Shown here in pieces: positions 27,279 to 37,077 of a DNA stretch of 64,000 nucleotides. This DNA comes from Jiangella alba (GTDB lineage Bacteria > Actinomycetota > Actinomycetes > Jiangellales > Jiangellaceae). A program made the translations under genes and the position numbers. The stretch is from contig NZ_FNUC01000004.1 of assembly GCF_900106035.1 (NCBI RefSeq), forward strand, positions 1,674,001 through 1,738,000. The letters run 5' to 3'. Each line of letters starts with the position of its first letter. Within the stretch, counting starts at the first letter, position 1. The notes beneath the pieces are model-generated. The model worked only from the letters and a program-made list of their open reading frames with translations. It was not told where the DNA came from and did not search any database.

Positions 27279-28178
27279 TCAACCTCGGTGGGGCTCGCCG
27301 AGCCCGGTGAGGTCGAGGGTGGCCAGCCGCTCGGGATCGGACAGGATCTCGATCGCGCTGATCCTGCCGTTGGTGACGGTGAGGCTCATGACCGAGAGCA
27401 GTTCGCCGTCCAGGGTGTTGACCAGCCCTGCCGTCCCGTTGACCAGCGCCGGACGGCTGGTCGCCAAGGTCGCCATGCGGTGGAAGACGGCCGCCTGGCC
27501 GGACACCGCTTCGCTGCCGCTGAGGACTCGCATGCCGCCGGGCCGGGCGCTGCCGCCGTCGACGCGCAGCACGACCTCGGGGTCGAGGACGGCCACGAGG
27601 GCGCCGAAGTCGCCGTTGCGCGCGGCAGCGAGGAAGGCGTCGGCGACACGGCGCTGAACGACCGGGTCGGGCTCGGGTTCGGGCACGCTGCCCTGGAGCC
27701 GTAGCCGGGCTCGGCTGGCGAGCTTGCGGGCCGCGATCGGGGAGCGGTCGACGATGCGGCCGATCTCGTCGAACGGGACACCGAACATGTCGTGCAGGAC
27801 GAAGGCCAGCCGTTCGGGAGGGCTCAGCGAGTCCAGGACGACCAGCAGGGCCAGCCCGACCGAGTCGGCGATCACCGCCTGGTGCTCGGGGTCGGTGGCC
27901 GGTTCGCTGACGATCGGGTCCGGCAGGCGGGGCTCCAGCGGGAGCTCGCCCCGCTTCGCGCGGGAGCGCAGCATGTCCAGGCAGACCCGGCCGACGGCGG
28001 TGGTCAGCCAACCGCCGAGGTTGCCGATCGAGTCGAACTCGGAGCGGACGAGCCGCAGCCATGCCTCCTGGACGGCGTCGTCGGCCTCGGCCAGGGAGCC
28101 GAGCATCCGGTAGCTCACTGTCCTGAGACGCGGGCGGTGCTCTTCGAAAAGTCCGGCCAGGACGTCGTGCTCGTTCAT
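27279..28178 (-). CDS. ECF sigma factor with C-terminal SnoaL-like domain (ECF41/SigJ-like)
   Basis: 299 aa. Sigma region 2 (about residues 5-70) and region 4 (about 105-160, with ERLAFVLHDMFGVPFDEIGRIV) are followed by an NTF2/SnoaL-like extension of about 120 residues. The RVDGGSARPGG segment resembles the conserved DGGG motif of ECF41 sigma factors, in which the extension controls activity in place of an anti-sigma factor. ATG 28178 is preceded by GGAGAGAGG. It is divergent from the serine hydrolase/MFS pair, which may be its target, although ECF41 targets are more often redox proteins. Confidence 0.88.
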   Translation of the reverse strand: MNEHDVLAGLFEEHRPRLRTVSYRMLGSLAEADDAVQEAWLRLVRSEFDSIGNLGGWLTTAVGRVCLDMLRSRAKRGELPLEPRLPDPIVSEPATDPEHQAVIADSVGLALLVVLDSLSPPERLAFVLHDMFGVPFDEIGRIVDRSPIAARKLASRARLRLQGSVPEPEPDPVVQRRVADAFLAAARNGDFGALVAVLDPEVVLRVDGGSARPGGMRVLSGSEAVSGQAAVFHRMATLATSRPALVNGTAGLVNTLDGELLSVMSLTVTNGRISAIEILSDPERLATLDLTGLGEPHRG

Positions 28179-28318
28179 GGTCCTCTCTCCTGCCGCCGAC
28201 GCGGCACCTGCATCTCTGACGTTCTGCGGGCCGCCGGTGTGACCGCGTCCGGTCACGTTCGCCGTCACCGGTTCGACATAGCCGTGACCGACGAACCGAG
28301 ACGGAAGAGATGAGCGAG

Positions 28319-29458
28319 ATGGAGATCTACGGGACGGTGGCCGACGGCTTCGAAGCGGTGCGGGACGAGTTCGCCGCCGCGATGGCCGCCGGGGGCGATG
28401 CGGCCGAGGCGCAGCTCTCCGCGTACCTGAACGGCCGGAAGGTGGTCGATCTGTGGGCCGGCGAAGGGGTCACGGGCGACACGCTCACCGGGGTGTACTC
28501 CTCGACCAAGGGCGCGGCGACGCTGCTGGTGGCGCTGCTGACGCAGGAGGGTGTGCTCGACCTGGACGAGCCCGTGGCCACGCGCTGGCCCGAGTTCGCC
28601 GTTGCCGGCAAGGCCGGGATCACGTTGCGCGACGTGCTCTCGCACCGGTCCGGCGTGATCGGGGTCGACGGCGGGCTGACGGCGAGCGAGCTCGCCGATG
28701 ACCAGGTGATCGCGGCGCGACTGGCCGGGCAGCGTCCCTACTGGCGCCCGGGCACCGCCTGCGGCTACGGCGGGTTCGTGTCGTTCGCGATCGTCGGCGA
28801 GGTGGTCCGGCGGGCCACCGGCCGGTCCCTGCAGGAGCTCTTCGAGGAACGCGTCCGCGCACCCCACGGGCTCGACGTCCATCTCGGCCTCCCGGAGGCA
28901 CTGGAGCACCGGTACCGGAAGGTGCTGCCGGGACTGGCCGACCCCGAGGAGCTCGCCGCGTTCTGGGCGAACGTCCCGGGCCCGCACAGCATCACCGGCA
29001 TCGGGTACGGCCTCAACTCCACGCCGCCACTCGACCAGGTCGCCTTCCTCAACACCCGGCGGGTCAGGGCGCTGGGCCAGGCGTCCGCGGGCGGCGTGGG
29101 TAGTGCACGGGGGCTGGCCGGCATGTATGCGGTGGCCGTGTCCGGGCTGGACGGCCGTGCCCCGCTGCTCGGGCCCGACATCGTCGACGAGTTCAGCATG
29201 CTCCACTCGACCGGCGGCGACCTGGTCGTCGGTGCTCGAGGCCAGTACTCGCTGGGGTTCCAGGCCAAAGGGTTGCGTTACACCTTCCTGAGCGCTCGGG
29301 CGTTCGGCCACAACGGCTCGGCCGGCTCCGAAGCCTTCGCCGATCCGCGCAGTGGGCTCACCTTCGGCTACACCCGCCGCCGATTCTCCTTCGACTGGTC
29401 CTATCCCGAACACGACCGGCTGGCGGTCGCGGTTCACCGCGCCGCCGCCGGCTCCTGA
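28319..29458 (+). CDS. serine hydrolase (class C beta-lactamase/EstB-like esterase)
   Basis: 379 aa from ATG 28319; an ATG at 28310 is also in frame but would abut the GGAAGAG site at 28303-28309, whereas 28319 is 9 bases from it. The SxxK catalytic motif is YSSTKGAAT; the LSHRSGV segment and a GYGLN tyrosine motif are typical of the beta-lactamase-related family. There is no signal peptide, so it is more likely a cytoplasmic esterase than a secreted beta-lactamase. The drug exporter gene follows after 15 bases. Confidence 0.85.
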   Translation: MEIYGTVADGFEAVRDEFAAAMAAGGDAAEAQLSAYLNGRKVVDLWAGEGVTGDTLTGVYSSTKGAATLLVALLTQEGVLDLDEPVATRWPEFAVAGKAGITLRDVLSHRSGVIGVDGGLTASELADDQVIAARLAGQRPYWRPGTACGYGGFVSFAIVGEVVRRATGRSLQELFEERVRAPHGLDVHLGLPEALEHRYRKVLPGLADPEELAAFWANVPGPHSITGIGYGLNSTPPLDQVAFLNTRRVRALGQASAGGVGSARGLAGMYAVAVSGLDGRAPLLGPDIVDEFSMLHSTGGDLVVGARGQYSLGFQAKGLRYTFLSARAFGHNGSAGSEAFADPRSGLTFGYTRRRFSFDWSYPEHDRLAVAVHRAAAGS

Positions 29459-29473
29459 CGAAGGCGGCGCCCG

Positions 29474-30916
29474 ATGAACTCGCACACCCTTGCGCGCCCC
29501 GAGGACGGGAAGACCGGCCGGGCCCTCCTGGTGATCGCGGCGGCGCAGCTGCTGATCGTGATGGACGGCACCATCGTGACCGTCGGCCTGCCGGTCATCG
29601 GCTCGGGCCTGGGTATCGCCCGGGCCGACCTGGACTGGGTGCTGACGGCCTACGCGCTGGCCTTCGGCGGGATGCTGCTGGCCGGCGGCCGCGCCGGTGA
29701 CGTCTTCGGCCGCCGCCGTCTGTTCCGCGCCGGGCTGGTGGTGATCCTGCTGGCGTCCCTGCTGGGCGGTGCCGCCCAGGACGGCGCCACGCTCATCGTC
29801 GCGCGAGTGCTGCAGGGTGTCGGCGGTGCCGTCGTCGCCCCCGCGGCCCTGTCGCTGCTCGCCGACACCTTTCCCGCCGGCCCCCGGCGCAACCGAGCAC
29901 TCGGCGTGTACGGGGCGATGGGTGGCCTGGGCTCGGTGGTCGGCCTGCTGCTGGGCGGCGCGCTGACCGAGTACCTGGGCTGGCGATGGATCATGTTCAT
30001 CAACGTCCCCCTCGCGCTGGCGGTGCTCGCCGGCACGTTCACCCTGATCCCCGGCACCCGCAAACGCGGCGGCATCGACCTGCCCGGCGCCGTCACCGTC
30101 ACGCTCGCGCTCGGTTCGCTGGTCTATGCGATCAGCCGAGCCGGATCCGACGGTCTGACCGACGAGCTGACTCTGGCCTTCGCCGCGATCGCCCTGGTGC
30201 TGGGGTTCGCGTTCGTCGTCATCCAACGCAGCGTGCGTACCCCGATGCTCCCGGCGAGCGTGCTGGCCGACCGCGGCCGACTCGGCGCCAACCTGGTCAT
30301 GTTGCTGATGGGCGCCGGCCAGCTGGCCACCTTCTACTTCCTCACCCTCTACATGCAAACGATCAAGGAATACTCGCCGATGCTCACCGGGCTGGCCTAC
30401 CTGCCGTTCGCACTCGGCATCGGCATCGGCTCCGGGGCCGTCGGCCCCCGGCTGCTGGCCCGCACCTCCCCTCGCGCCGCCCTGGGTGCCGCCATGACCG
30501 TGGCGGCCGCCGCGATGGTCTGGTTCAGCATGCTCACCCCCGACCAGAACGCCCTGACCGTGCTGCTGCCTGCTCAGCTGGTCGCAGGCATCGGCCTGGG
30601 CATCGGGTTCGTGGCGGCCACGATCGGGGGCGTGCAGGACGTCGCTCCCGACGATTCGGGCATCGCATCCGGACTCATCAACACCAGTCAGCAGATCGGC
30701 GGCGCGCTGGGCCTGGCCGCGCTGGCCAGCGTTGCCGTCAACGCCACCGGGCGCCAGCCCGCGACTACAGCACTCCCGGAAGCGCTCGCCCACGGCTACA
30801 GCGCCGGCCTGCTCGGTGCCGCGGCGTTCTACCTGGCCGCCGTGCTCGCCGCCGTCCTGCTGATCCGCCCACGCTCGCGCAGGCCGCGTTCACTCGTCAC
30901 GGGGAACGACGTCTAG
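29474..30916 (+). CDS. MFS drug exporter, DHA2 family (EmrB/QacA-like)
   Basis: 480 aa, about 14 transmembrane helices. The N terminus has LLIVMDGTIVTVGLPVIG, the family D1 motif; motif A is GGRAGDVFGRRRLF; motif C is GAMGGLGSVVGLLLGG. Expected to export toxic compounds by proton antiport. It forms an operon with the serine hydrolase gene and faces an ECF41-like sigma factor. It ends in a CTAG overlap with a convergent GNAT gene. Confidence 0.9.
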   Translation: MNSHTLARPEDGKTGRALLVIAAAQLLIVMDGTIVTVGLPVIGSGLGIARADLDWVLTAYALAFGGMLLAGGRAGDVFGRRRLFRAGLVVILLASLLGGAAQDGATLIVARVLQGVGGAVVAPAALSLLADTFPAGPRRNRALGVYGAMGGLGSVVGLLLGGALTEYLGWRWIMFINVPLALAVLAGTFTLIPGTRKRGGIDLPGAVTVTLALGSLVYAISRAGSDGLTDELTLAFAAIALVLGFAFVVIQRSVRTPMLPASVLADRGRLGANLVMLLMGAGQLATFYFLTLYMQTIKEYSPMLTGLAYLPFALGIGIGSGAVGPRLLARTSPRAALGAAMTVAAAAMVWFSMLTPDQNALTVLLPAQLVAGIGLGIGFVAATIGGVQDVAPDDSGIASGLINTSQQIGGALGLAALASVAVNATGRQPATTALPEALAHGYSAGLLGAAAFYLAAVLAAVLLIRPRSRRPRSLVTGNDV

Positions 30917-31506
30917 GTCGTCGGACGGCCCATCGTGCGGCCGTTCGGCGACTGGTACAGCGTCTGGAAGCCCATCCGCTCGTAGAACGCGATGGCGCGG
31001 GTGTTGCCCGCGCCGACGCCGAGGTGGACGGCGGGCGCGCCGGCCGCGTGCAGCGCCGCCAGCAGCCGTTCCATCAACGCCCGGCCCATGCCCTGGCCCT
31101 GCGCGCGGGGCAGCAGGTCGATGTGCAGGTGGGCCGGGTACTTCGCGACGATCTCGGGGTCGGCCGTGTGCGACTCGTACAGCCGCTGGACGTAGGCGGC
31201 GTCGCGGGTGCCGGCCGGGAACGAGCCGGGCGGGTACTTCTCCCGCAGCGGCGGCCACCACTCCCGCTCGCAGACCCGCTCGAACGCCGGGGTGTCGCGC
31301 ACGCCCAGCACGTAGCCGGCCGGTGCGCCGTCGTCGATGACGAAGGCCAGGTCCGGCTCGTAGCGCAGGTACGGCCCGACGAAGTGCTCGCCGAGCAGCC
31401 GGGGGTCGGCGAACTGGCCGGTGGCGTCGCCGCCGTTGTCGCCGGTGCGCAGGCAGATGTCGTAGAGCGCGTCGGTGTCGGCGGGCTCGTACGGCCGGAT
31501 GGTCAC
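30913..31506 (-). CDS. GNAT family N-acetyltransferase
   Basis: 197 aa. The acetyl-CoA loop is LLPRAQGQGMGRALMERLL near residues 131-149, and VGAGNTRAIAFYERMGF gives motif B. The insertion between the two halves (FERVCEREWWPPLREKYPPG) is seen in GNATs related to the O-GlcNAcase-linked acetyltransferase domain. The substrate is unknown. It diverges from the next GNAT gene, with only 50 bases between the starts. Confidence 0.85.
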   Translation of the reverse strand: MTIRPYEPADTDALYDICLRTGDNGGDATGQFADPRLLGEHFVGPYLRYEPDLAFVIDDGAPAGYVLGVRDTPAFERVCEREWWPPLREKYPPGSFPAGTRDAAYVQRLYESHTADPEIVAKYPAHLHIDLLPRAQGQGMGRALMERLLAALHAAGAPAVHLGVGAGNTRAIAFYERMGFQTLYQSPNGRTMGRPTT

Positions 31507-31556
31507 GCGGTGGTCCCTTCTTCGGTCGAGTCTCGACGGTAGGCGAAGATGGGCAC

Positions 31557-32144
31557 GTGTCCATCATCGCCGCCGTCCCGCTGGCCAACGCCTGGATCGA
31601 GCTGGAGCCGCTGTCGTCGGCGCATCTCGGTGACCTCGAGGCCGCCGTGTCCGAGCCGGACGAGCTGTTCCGCTGGGTGTCCGCGTGGCGGCCGGGGCCG
31701 GACGGGCTGGCCGGAGCGCTGGACCGCGCGCTGGCGATGGCCGCTCACGGCGACCTCGCGCCGTGGGTGATCAGGCGCCGCGCCGACGGCCGCGTCGTCG
31801 GGGCGACGTCCTACCTCGACATCGATGCCGGGAACCGGCGGGTCGAGGTGGGCGCCACCTGGATCGGGCCGGCGTGGTGGCGCACCGAGGTCAACACCGC
31901 GACGAAACTGCTGGTCATCGGGCACGCGTTCGAGACGCTGGGCCTGGAGCGGGTGGCGCTGAAGACCGACCACCTCAACGTCCGGTCGCAGCGGGCGATC
32001 GAGCGGCTCGGCGCGCGGCGCGAGGGCGTGCTGCGTCACCACATGCGCCGCGCCGACGGCAGCTGGCGCGACACCGTCTACTACTCGATCCTCAGCGCCG
32101 AATGGCCCAGGGTGCGGGAGACCCTCCTCACCGCTTTGCAATGA
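31557..32144 (+). CDS. GNAT acetyltransferase, RimJ/RimL-like
   Basis: 195 aa. It matches the RimJ/RimL type that acetylates protein N termini or small molecules: LANAWIELEPLSSAHL start, VGATSYLDID strand, EVGATWIGPAWWRTEVNTATKLL acetyl-CoA region, and LKTDHLNVRSQRAIERLGARREG. The last residues (LQ) and the stop codon lie within a REP-like palindrome that begins at 32134. Confidence 0.85.
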   Translation: MSIIAAVPLANAWIELEPLSSAHLGDLEAAVSEPDELFRWVSAWRPGPDGLAGALDRALAMAAHGDLAPWVIRRRADGRVVGATSYLDIDAGNRRVEVGATWIGPAWWRTEVNTATKLLVIGHAFETLGLERVALKTDHLNVRSQRAIERLGARREGVLRHHMRRADGSWRDTVYYSILSAEWPRVRETLLTALQ

Positions 32145-32206
32145 GCACCGATACGCACCACCTGACGGCTCGGGCGTGACGGTGCGTATTGGTGCTCATT
32201 GCAAAG
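32134..32206. repeat. REP-like palindromic repeat, copy A
   Basis: Two 26-bp arms (CTTTGCAATGAGCACC..., 32134-32159; complement at 32181-32206) pair with one mismatch around a 21-base loop. The outer 15 bases, TTTGCAATGAGCACC, are identical to the palindromes at 61744-61793 and 61912-61961. It overlaps the stop codon of the upstream gene and lies between convergent genes. Confidence 0.85.
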
Positions 32207-32246
32207 CACGACGAAACGCGGCAGTGCTGGCCCGCTGACGCCGGCG

Positions 32247-33023
32247 TCAGCCGACCAGCCGGGTACGCAGCGCGGCGGTCTCGGCGTCGGTCCAGCCGTG
32301 CCGCGCCAGCCAGCCGGCCGGACTGCCGAACTCGGTGTCGATGAAGTCGAGGAACGTGTGCATGGACTCGGCACGCGGCAGGTTCGCGTCGTTGGGACGC
32401 CCCTCGAGGTCGGCGGCGTAGGTGGCCGTGGCCTTGAGGCGGGTCATGATGGCGTCGACCCGCTCGCCGGTCTGGACGTAGTCGTCGACGACGGCCTGGC
32501 GGTCGACGCCGACGACGGACAGCGCCAGCGCGCACACGACACCGGTGCGGTCCTTGCCGGCCGCGCAGTGCACCAGCGTGGAGCCGCCGGACGTCGTCAT
32601 GGTGCGCAGCGCCGCCACGACGTTGCCGGGCCGGTGCCGCAGGTAGTTGGTGTAGTAGACGCCGGCGTTCACCCAGATGGCCTCTTCGTCGTCCTGGCCG
32701 GTCCACGGCAGCACGCTGTCGGCCTCGACGTCGGTGGTGGTGCCGACCTCGGGGTAGAGGGAGAGGTGGTGGATGGTGACGTCGGGGACGCGGGTCAGCG
32801 GGCCGGGGCCCTCGGACGTCACCTCGTACGTCGTGCGCAGGTCGACGACGTCGCGCAGACGGTGCTCGCCGGTGAGCCGGTCGATGTCGTCGCCGATGAG
32901 GTCCTGCAGGTTGTCCGAGCGCAGCACCTGGCCGAACCGGGTGGCGCCGCCGTCGGTGGTGGGCAGCCCGCCGAGATCGCGGACGTTGACCGCGCCGACG
33001 AGGTCGATCCATCGTTCGCTCAT
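32247..33023 (-). CDS. tyrosine-protein phosphatase (Y_phosphatase3 family)
   Basis: 258 aa. The catalytic loop HCAAGKDRTG (CX5R; Cys near residue 153) matches the bacterial PtpB/IphP-like phosphatases. VNVRDLGGLPT at the N terminus is the family signature, and VDLRTTYEV also fits. Some members act on phosphoinositides or are secreted by pathogens; no signal peptide is seen here. It is translationally coupled to the LysR gene upstream (TGATG). Confidence 0.9.
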   Translation of the reverse strand: MSERWIDLVGAVNVRDLGGLPTTDGGATRFGQVLRSDNLQDLIGDDIDRLTGEHRLRDVVDLRTTYEVTSEGPGPLTRVPDVTIHHLSLYPEVGTTTDVEADSVLPWTGQDDEEAIWVNAGVYYTNYLRHRPGNVVAALRTMTTSGGSTLVHCAAGKDRTGVVCALALSVVGVDRQAVVDDYVQTGERVDAIMTRLKATATYAADLEGRPNDANLPRAESMHTFLDFIDTEFGSPAGWLARHGWTDAETAALRTRLVG

Positions 33024-33904
33024 CAGCGTCCACCGTAGTCGATGATGTCGGGTCCGCCGAAGGCCGCCACCAGCCCGGCCCGGCAGTCCGCCGGCGTCCG
33101 CGCCGACGTCACGACGACGCCCGGCAGCGGCAGCGGCGGATCGAACCGGACGGTGCGCACGCCGGCGGGCGGCGGCGGCCCGCTGGCCGGGATCGGAGCC
33201 CATTGGTCGCTGCTGCCGGCCAGCTCCAGCAGGGTCCGTTCGACGGTGCCCGCCGGGCGGTCCGGCAGCGGCCGCACCCCGGCGCCGGCCAGCAGCCGGT
33301 GGAACGGCCCGTCGCACTGCGGCGCGGGCAGCCGGGCCGGGTGACCGGCGAGGTCGGCGACGCGCACGGCGTCGGCGCCGGCCCGCGGATGCCCGGCCGG
33401 GAGCGCCGCCACGACCTCGTCGGACCACGCCTGCGTGGCGACCAGGTCGTCGTCGCTCTCAACGGCGCCGCGGAGGAGGACGGCGTGCAGGTCGCCGCGG
33501 CGCAGCGCGTCGAGGTGGGCGCTCACCGGGCCGTCGGCGAACGTCACCGCGAGGTCCGGCCGGTCCGCCCGCAGCGTCGTCAGCCCGCGCTCGACCCGTC
33601 GCTCCAGCCCGGCGCCGGCGCCGAGGCGCAGCACGCCGGAGCGTCCGGCCAGCTCGGCCGCCAGCGTCGCGGTGTCGGCGGCCGCGGCCAGCACCAGGCG
33701 GGCCCGCTCGAGCAGCCGGCGGCCGTCGTCGGTCAGCCGCACGTGGCGCGACGAGCGGTCGAACAGCCGCACGCCGAACTCCCGCTCCAGCCGGCCGATC
33801 TGCTGGCTGACCGCGGGCTGGACGATGTGCAGCCGCTCGGCGGCGCGGCCGAAGTGCAACTCCTCGGCGACCGCGACGAAGTACCTGAGCTGGCGCAGCT
33901 CCAC
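33023..33904 (-). CDS. LysR family transcriptional regulator
   Basis: 293 aa from GTG 33904, which has GGGAGG before it. The helix-turn-helix is at residues 1-60 (LRQLRYFVAVAEELHFGRAAERLHIVQPAVSQQIGRLE), followed by the two-lobed effector-binding domain. It is divergent from the LLM oxidoreductase gene, the usual arrangement for a LysR target, and overlaps the phosphatase gene downstream. The inducer is unknown. Confidence 0.9.
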   Translation of the reverse strand: MELRQLRYFVAVAEELHFGRAAERLHIVQPAVSQQIGRLEREFGVRLFDRSSRHVRLTDDGRRLLERARLVLAAAADTATLAAELAGRSGVLRLGAGAGLERRVERGLTTLRADRPDLAVTFADGPVSAHLDALRRGDLHAVLLRGAVESDDDLVATQAWSDEVVAALPAGHPRAGADAVRVADLAGHPARLPAPQCDGPFHRLLAGAGVRPLPDRPAGTVERTLLELAGSSDQWAPIPASGPPPPAGVRTVRFDPPLPLPGVVVTSARTPADCRAGLVAAFGGPDIIDYGGR

Positions 33905-33922
33905 GCTCGACCTCCCGGCGCC

Positions 33923-33939
33923 GATCACCGGACGTGATC
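33923..33939. promoter_or_regulatory. possible LysR-type binding site
   Basis: The inverted repeat GATCAC-N5-GTGATC sits in the 92-bp region between the LysR and LLM oxidoreductase starts, 19 bases upstream of the LysR start. Dyads of this size are typical LysR recognition sites. Binding is inferred from position only. Confidence 0.4.
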
Positions 33940-33996
33940 GCTGCACAGCACAACTGGCCGTTGGTCCGGCCTGTTCCGCCGGCTTTGACTGGGCCC

Positions 33997-34902
33997 ATGC
34001 GAATCGGAGTGTGGATCGACGATGACGGCGTGAGCGTCGCGACCGTGGCCGAACGGGCCCGGGCGGCCGCCGCGGCCGGGTACGAGACCGTGTGGCTGAG
34101 CGAGCGCTCCGGCTGGGATCCGCTGACGCTGCTGACGGCGATCGGCCCGGCCGTGCCGGACGTGCGGCTGGGCACCGGAATCGTCCGCACCCATCCGCGG
34201 CACCCGCTGGCGCTGGCCGCCCAGGCACTGACGGCGCAGGCGGCGACCGGCGGGCGGCTCGTGCTGGGCGTCGGGCCGAGCCACGCGCCGATCATCGAGG
34301 GGCAGTACGGGCTGTCGTTCGAGCGGCCGGCCCGGCACACCCGCGAGTACCTGACGGTGTTGCGGCCGTTGCTGCGCGGCGAGCCGGTCGCGTACTCCGG
34401 CTCCACGCTGACGGTGAACGGGCAGGTGGGCGTGGCCGGGACGGTGACGGCGCCGCCGGTGCTGGTGGCCGCGCTCGGACCGGCGATGCTGCGGGTGGCC
34501 GGCGAGCTGGCCGACGGCACCGTCACCACCTGGGCAGGGCCCCGCTCGATCGGCGAGCACGTCGTCCCGGCGCTCACCGCCGCCGCTGCCGCGGCCGGGC
34601 GCGAACGGCCCGCCGTCGTCGCCGGGGTGTGCGTCGCCGTGACCGACGACCCCGGCGGCGCCCGCGACTGGGTGCAGCAGTACTTCGGCATGGCCGGCGA
34701 CCTGCCGGCCTACCGGGTCCAGCTGGACCGCGAAGGCGTCCGGACCCCCGCCGAGACGGTGATCGCCGGTGACGAGGCGACCGTCCGCCGGGCGTTCCGG
34801 GCGCTCGCCGACGCCGGCACGGACGAGCTGCAGGTGCTCCCGGTCGGGTCGGCGACGGACCAGGTGCGGACACTGGAAGTGGCGGCGCGACTGGCCCGAT
34901 AG
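33997..34902 (+). CDS. LLM class flavin/F420-dependent oxidoreductase
   Basis: 301 aa TIM-barrel protein of the luciferase-like family. [11 protein letters not shown] start, [36 protein letters not shown] and [10 protein letters not shown] are the conserved segments of the F420-dependent subgroup related to the mycobacterial MSMEG_4879-type enzymes. The substrate is unknown. No clear ribosome site precedes ATG 33997. It is likely regulated by the divergent LysR protein. purD starts 11 bases later. Confidence 0.85.
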   Translation: MRIGVWIDDDGVSVATVAERARAAAAAGYETVWLSERSGWDPLTLLTAIGPAVPDVRLGTGIVRTHPRHPLALAAQALTAQAATGGRLVLGVGPSHAPIIEGQYGLSFERPARHTREYLTVLRPLLRGEPVAYSGSTLTVNGQVGVAGTVTAPPVLVAALGPAMLRVAGELADGTVTTWAGPRSIGEHVVPALTAAAAAAGRERPAVVAGVCVAVTDDPGGARDWVQQYFGMAGDLPAYRVQLDREGVRTPAETVIAGDEATVRRAFRALADAGTDELQVLPVGSATDQVRTLEVAARLAR

Positions 34903-34913
34903 GGTCGGCGTCC

Positions 34914-36152
34914 GTGAAGGTACTCGTCATCGGTTCCGGCGCCCGCGAGCACGCCCTGGTGCGCTGCCTGCTGCGCGACCCCGAGGTGTCCGAGGTGCAT
35001 GCCGCGCCGGGCAACGCCGGGATCGCCGCGGACGTCGCCGTCCATTCCGTCGTCGCCGACCAGCCCGAGGCCGTGGCCGACCTCGCCGCCCGGCTCGACG
35101 CCGACCTCGTCGTGGTGGGGCCCGAGGTGCCGCTGGTGGCGGGCGTCGCCGACGCCGTCAAGGCGCGCGGCATCGCCTGCTTCGGGCCGTCCGGGCGGGC
35201 CGCCCGGCTGGAGGGGTCGAAGGCCTTCGCGAAGGACGTCATGGCCGCGGCCGAGGTGCCCACCGCCATGGCCGTGGTCTGCGAGACCCGCGCCGAGGCC
35301 GAGGCCGCGCTGGACCGCTTCGGCGCGCCGTACGTCGTCAAGGACGACGGCCTGGCCGCCGGCAAGGGCGTCGTCGTCACCGACGACCGCGCGGCCGCGC
35401 TCGCGCACGCCGAGGCCTGTGGCCGCGTCGTCATCGAGGAGTACCTCGACGGCCCCGAGGTGTCGCTGTTCTGCGTCACCGACGGCCGGGTCGCCGTGCC
35501 GCTCACCCCGGCGCAGGACTTCAAGCGCGCCTACGACGGCGACGAGGGCCCCAACACCGGCGGCATGGGCGCGTACACGCCGCTGCCGTGGGCGCCCGAG
35601 GGCCTGGTCGACGACGTCATGGAGCGGGTCGTCCGGCCGACCATCGAGGAGATGCAGCGCCGCGGCACCCCGTTCGCCGGCCTGCTGTACGTGGGGCTGG
35701 CGCTGACGTCGCGCGGCGTTCGCGTCGTCGAGTTCAACGCCCGGTTCGGCGACCCCGAGACGCAGGCCGTGCTGGCCCGGCTGCGGTCCGGGCTGGGCGG
35801 GCTGCTGCGGGCCGCGGCCACCGGCACCCTCGCGCAGCACCCGGAGCCGGTGTGGCGCGACGGCGCCGCGGTCACCGTCGTCGTCGCGGCGCACGGGTAC
35901 CCGGCGTCCCCGCGCACCGGCGACCCCATCGGCGGGCTGGACGACGCGGCCGCCGTCAAGGGCGTCGAGGTGCTGCACGCCGGCACCCGGCTCGACGCCG
36001 GCGGCGCCGTCGTCTCCAGCGGCGGCCGGGTCCTGTCGGTCACGGCGGTCGGCGACGACATCGACGAGGCGCGCGCCCGCGCGTACGAGGCGGTCGGGCA
36101 CATCACGCTCGACGGCAGCCACCACCGCACCGACATCGCGTTGCACCGATGA
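34914..36152 (+). CDS. purD: phosphoribosylamine-glycine ligase
   Basis: 412 aa, full length. ATP-grasp enzyme of the purine pathway (second step: phosphoribosylamine plus glycine plus ATP). Conserved features are [11 protein letters not shown] at the N terminus, [17 protein letters not shown], the ATP-grasp segment [16 protein letters not shown], and [10 protein letters not shown]. It overlaps folP by 4 bases (ATGA), joining purine and folate synthesis genes in one operon, which is metabolically sensible since purine synthesis uses formyl-folate. Confidence 0.96.
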   Translation: MKVLVIGSGAREHALVRCLLRDPEVSEVHAAPGNAGIAADVAVHSVVADQPEAVADLAARLDADLVVVGPEVPLVAGVADAVKARGIACFGPSGRAARLEGSKAFAKDVMAAAEVPTAMAVVCETRAEAEAALDRFGAPYVVKDDGLAAGKGVVVTDDRAAALAHAEACGRVVIEEYLDGPEVSLFCVTDGRVAVPLTPAQDFKRAYDGDEGPNTGGMGAYTPLPWAPEGLVDDVMERVVRPTIEEMQRRGTPFAGLLYVGLALTSRGVRVVEFNARFGDPETQAVLARLRSGLGGLLRAAATGTLAQHPEPVWRDGAAVTVVVAAHGYPASPRTGDPIGGLDDAAAVKGVEVLHAGTRLDAGGAVVSSGGRVLSVTAVGDDIDEARARAYEAVGHITLDGSHHRTDIALHR

Positions 36153-37009
36153 GCGCCGGCCGCCCGGAGCGCTACGTCGCGGGCCTGCCGCGGCCGGACC
36201 GCACGCTGGTCATGGGCGTCGTGAACGTCACGCCCGACTCCTTCTCCGACGGCGGCTTCTGGTACGAGCCCGGCGACGCGATCGAGCACGGGCTGCAACT
36301 GATAGAGCAGGGCGCCGACATCGTCGACGTCGGCGGCGAGTCCACCCGGCCCGGCGCCGCACGCCCGTCGCCGGACGAGGAGCGCCGCCGGGTGCTGCCG
36401 GTGATCCGCGAGCTGGCCGCCGCGGGCGCCGTCGTCTCCGTCGACACCATGCGCGCCGAGGTCGCGGCACCCGCGCTGGAGGCCGGTGCGCGGCTGGTCA
36501 ACGACGTGTCCGGCGGGCTGGCCGACCCTGACATGCTGCGCGTCGTCGCCGCGGCGGACGTGCCGGTCGTCCTCATGCACTGGCGCGGGCACTCCGACCA
36601 CATGCAGGAGCGGATCGCCTACGAGGACGTCGTCGCCGACGTGCTCGCCGAGCTGCGGCCGCGGGTCGACGCCGCCCTCGCCGCCGGGGTGAAGCCGGAG
36701 CACGTCGCCGTCGACCCCGGGCTCGGCTTCGCCAAGACGTGGGACCACAACTGGACGCTGCTGGCCCGGCTGGCCGAGCTGCACGCGCTGGAGCTGCCGC
36801 TGCTCGTGGCCGCGTCGCGCAAGACGTTCCTGGGCGAGCTGCTGGCCGATCCGGCGACCGGGGAACGGCGCCCGCCGGCCGGCCGCGATGCCGCCACCGA
36901 CGCGTTGTCGACGACGATCGCGCTGGCCGGAGCCTGGTGCGTCCGCGTCCACACCGTCCCCGCGACGCTCGACGCCGTGCGCGTCGCGGCCCGGCTCGCG
37001 CAAGGGTGA
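36149..37009 (+). CDS. folP: dihydropteroate synthase
   Basis: 286 aa TIM-barrel enzyme condensing 6-hydroxymethyl-dihydropterin pyrophosphate with p-aminobenzoate; the sulfonamide target. Both signatures are visible: [15 protein letters not shown] (pyrophosphate loop) and [29 protein letters not shown] and [11 protein letters not shown] (catalytic Lys/Arg) complete the site. The start overlaps purD, and folB begins 68 bases downstream. Confidence 0.97.
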   Translation: MSAGRPERYVAGLPRPDRTLVMGVVNVTPDSFSDGGFWYEPGDAIEHGLQLIEQGADIVDVGGESTRPGAARPSPDEERRRVLPVIRELAAAGAVVSVDTMRAEVAAPALEAGARLVNDVSGGLADPDMLRVVAAADVPVVLMHWRGHSDHMQERIAYEDVVADVLAELRPRVDAALAAGVKPEHVAVDPGLGFAKTWDHNWTLLARLAELHALELPLLVAASRKTFLGELLADPATGERRPPAGRDAATDALSTTIALAGAWCVRVHTVPATLDAVRVAARLAQG

Positions 37010-37077
37010 CCGACCGTGGCCAATCCCACCCTCGTCCGAGTGCACGATGAGCGGGTGCGGGCCGCTAGGGTCGTGGG

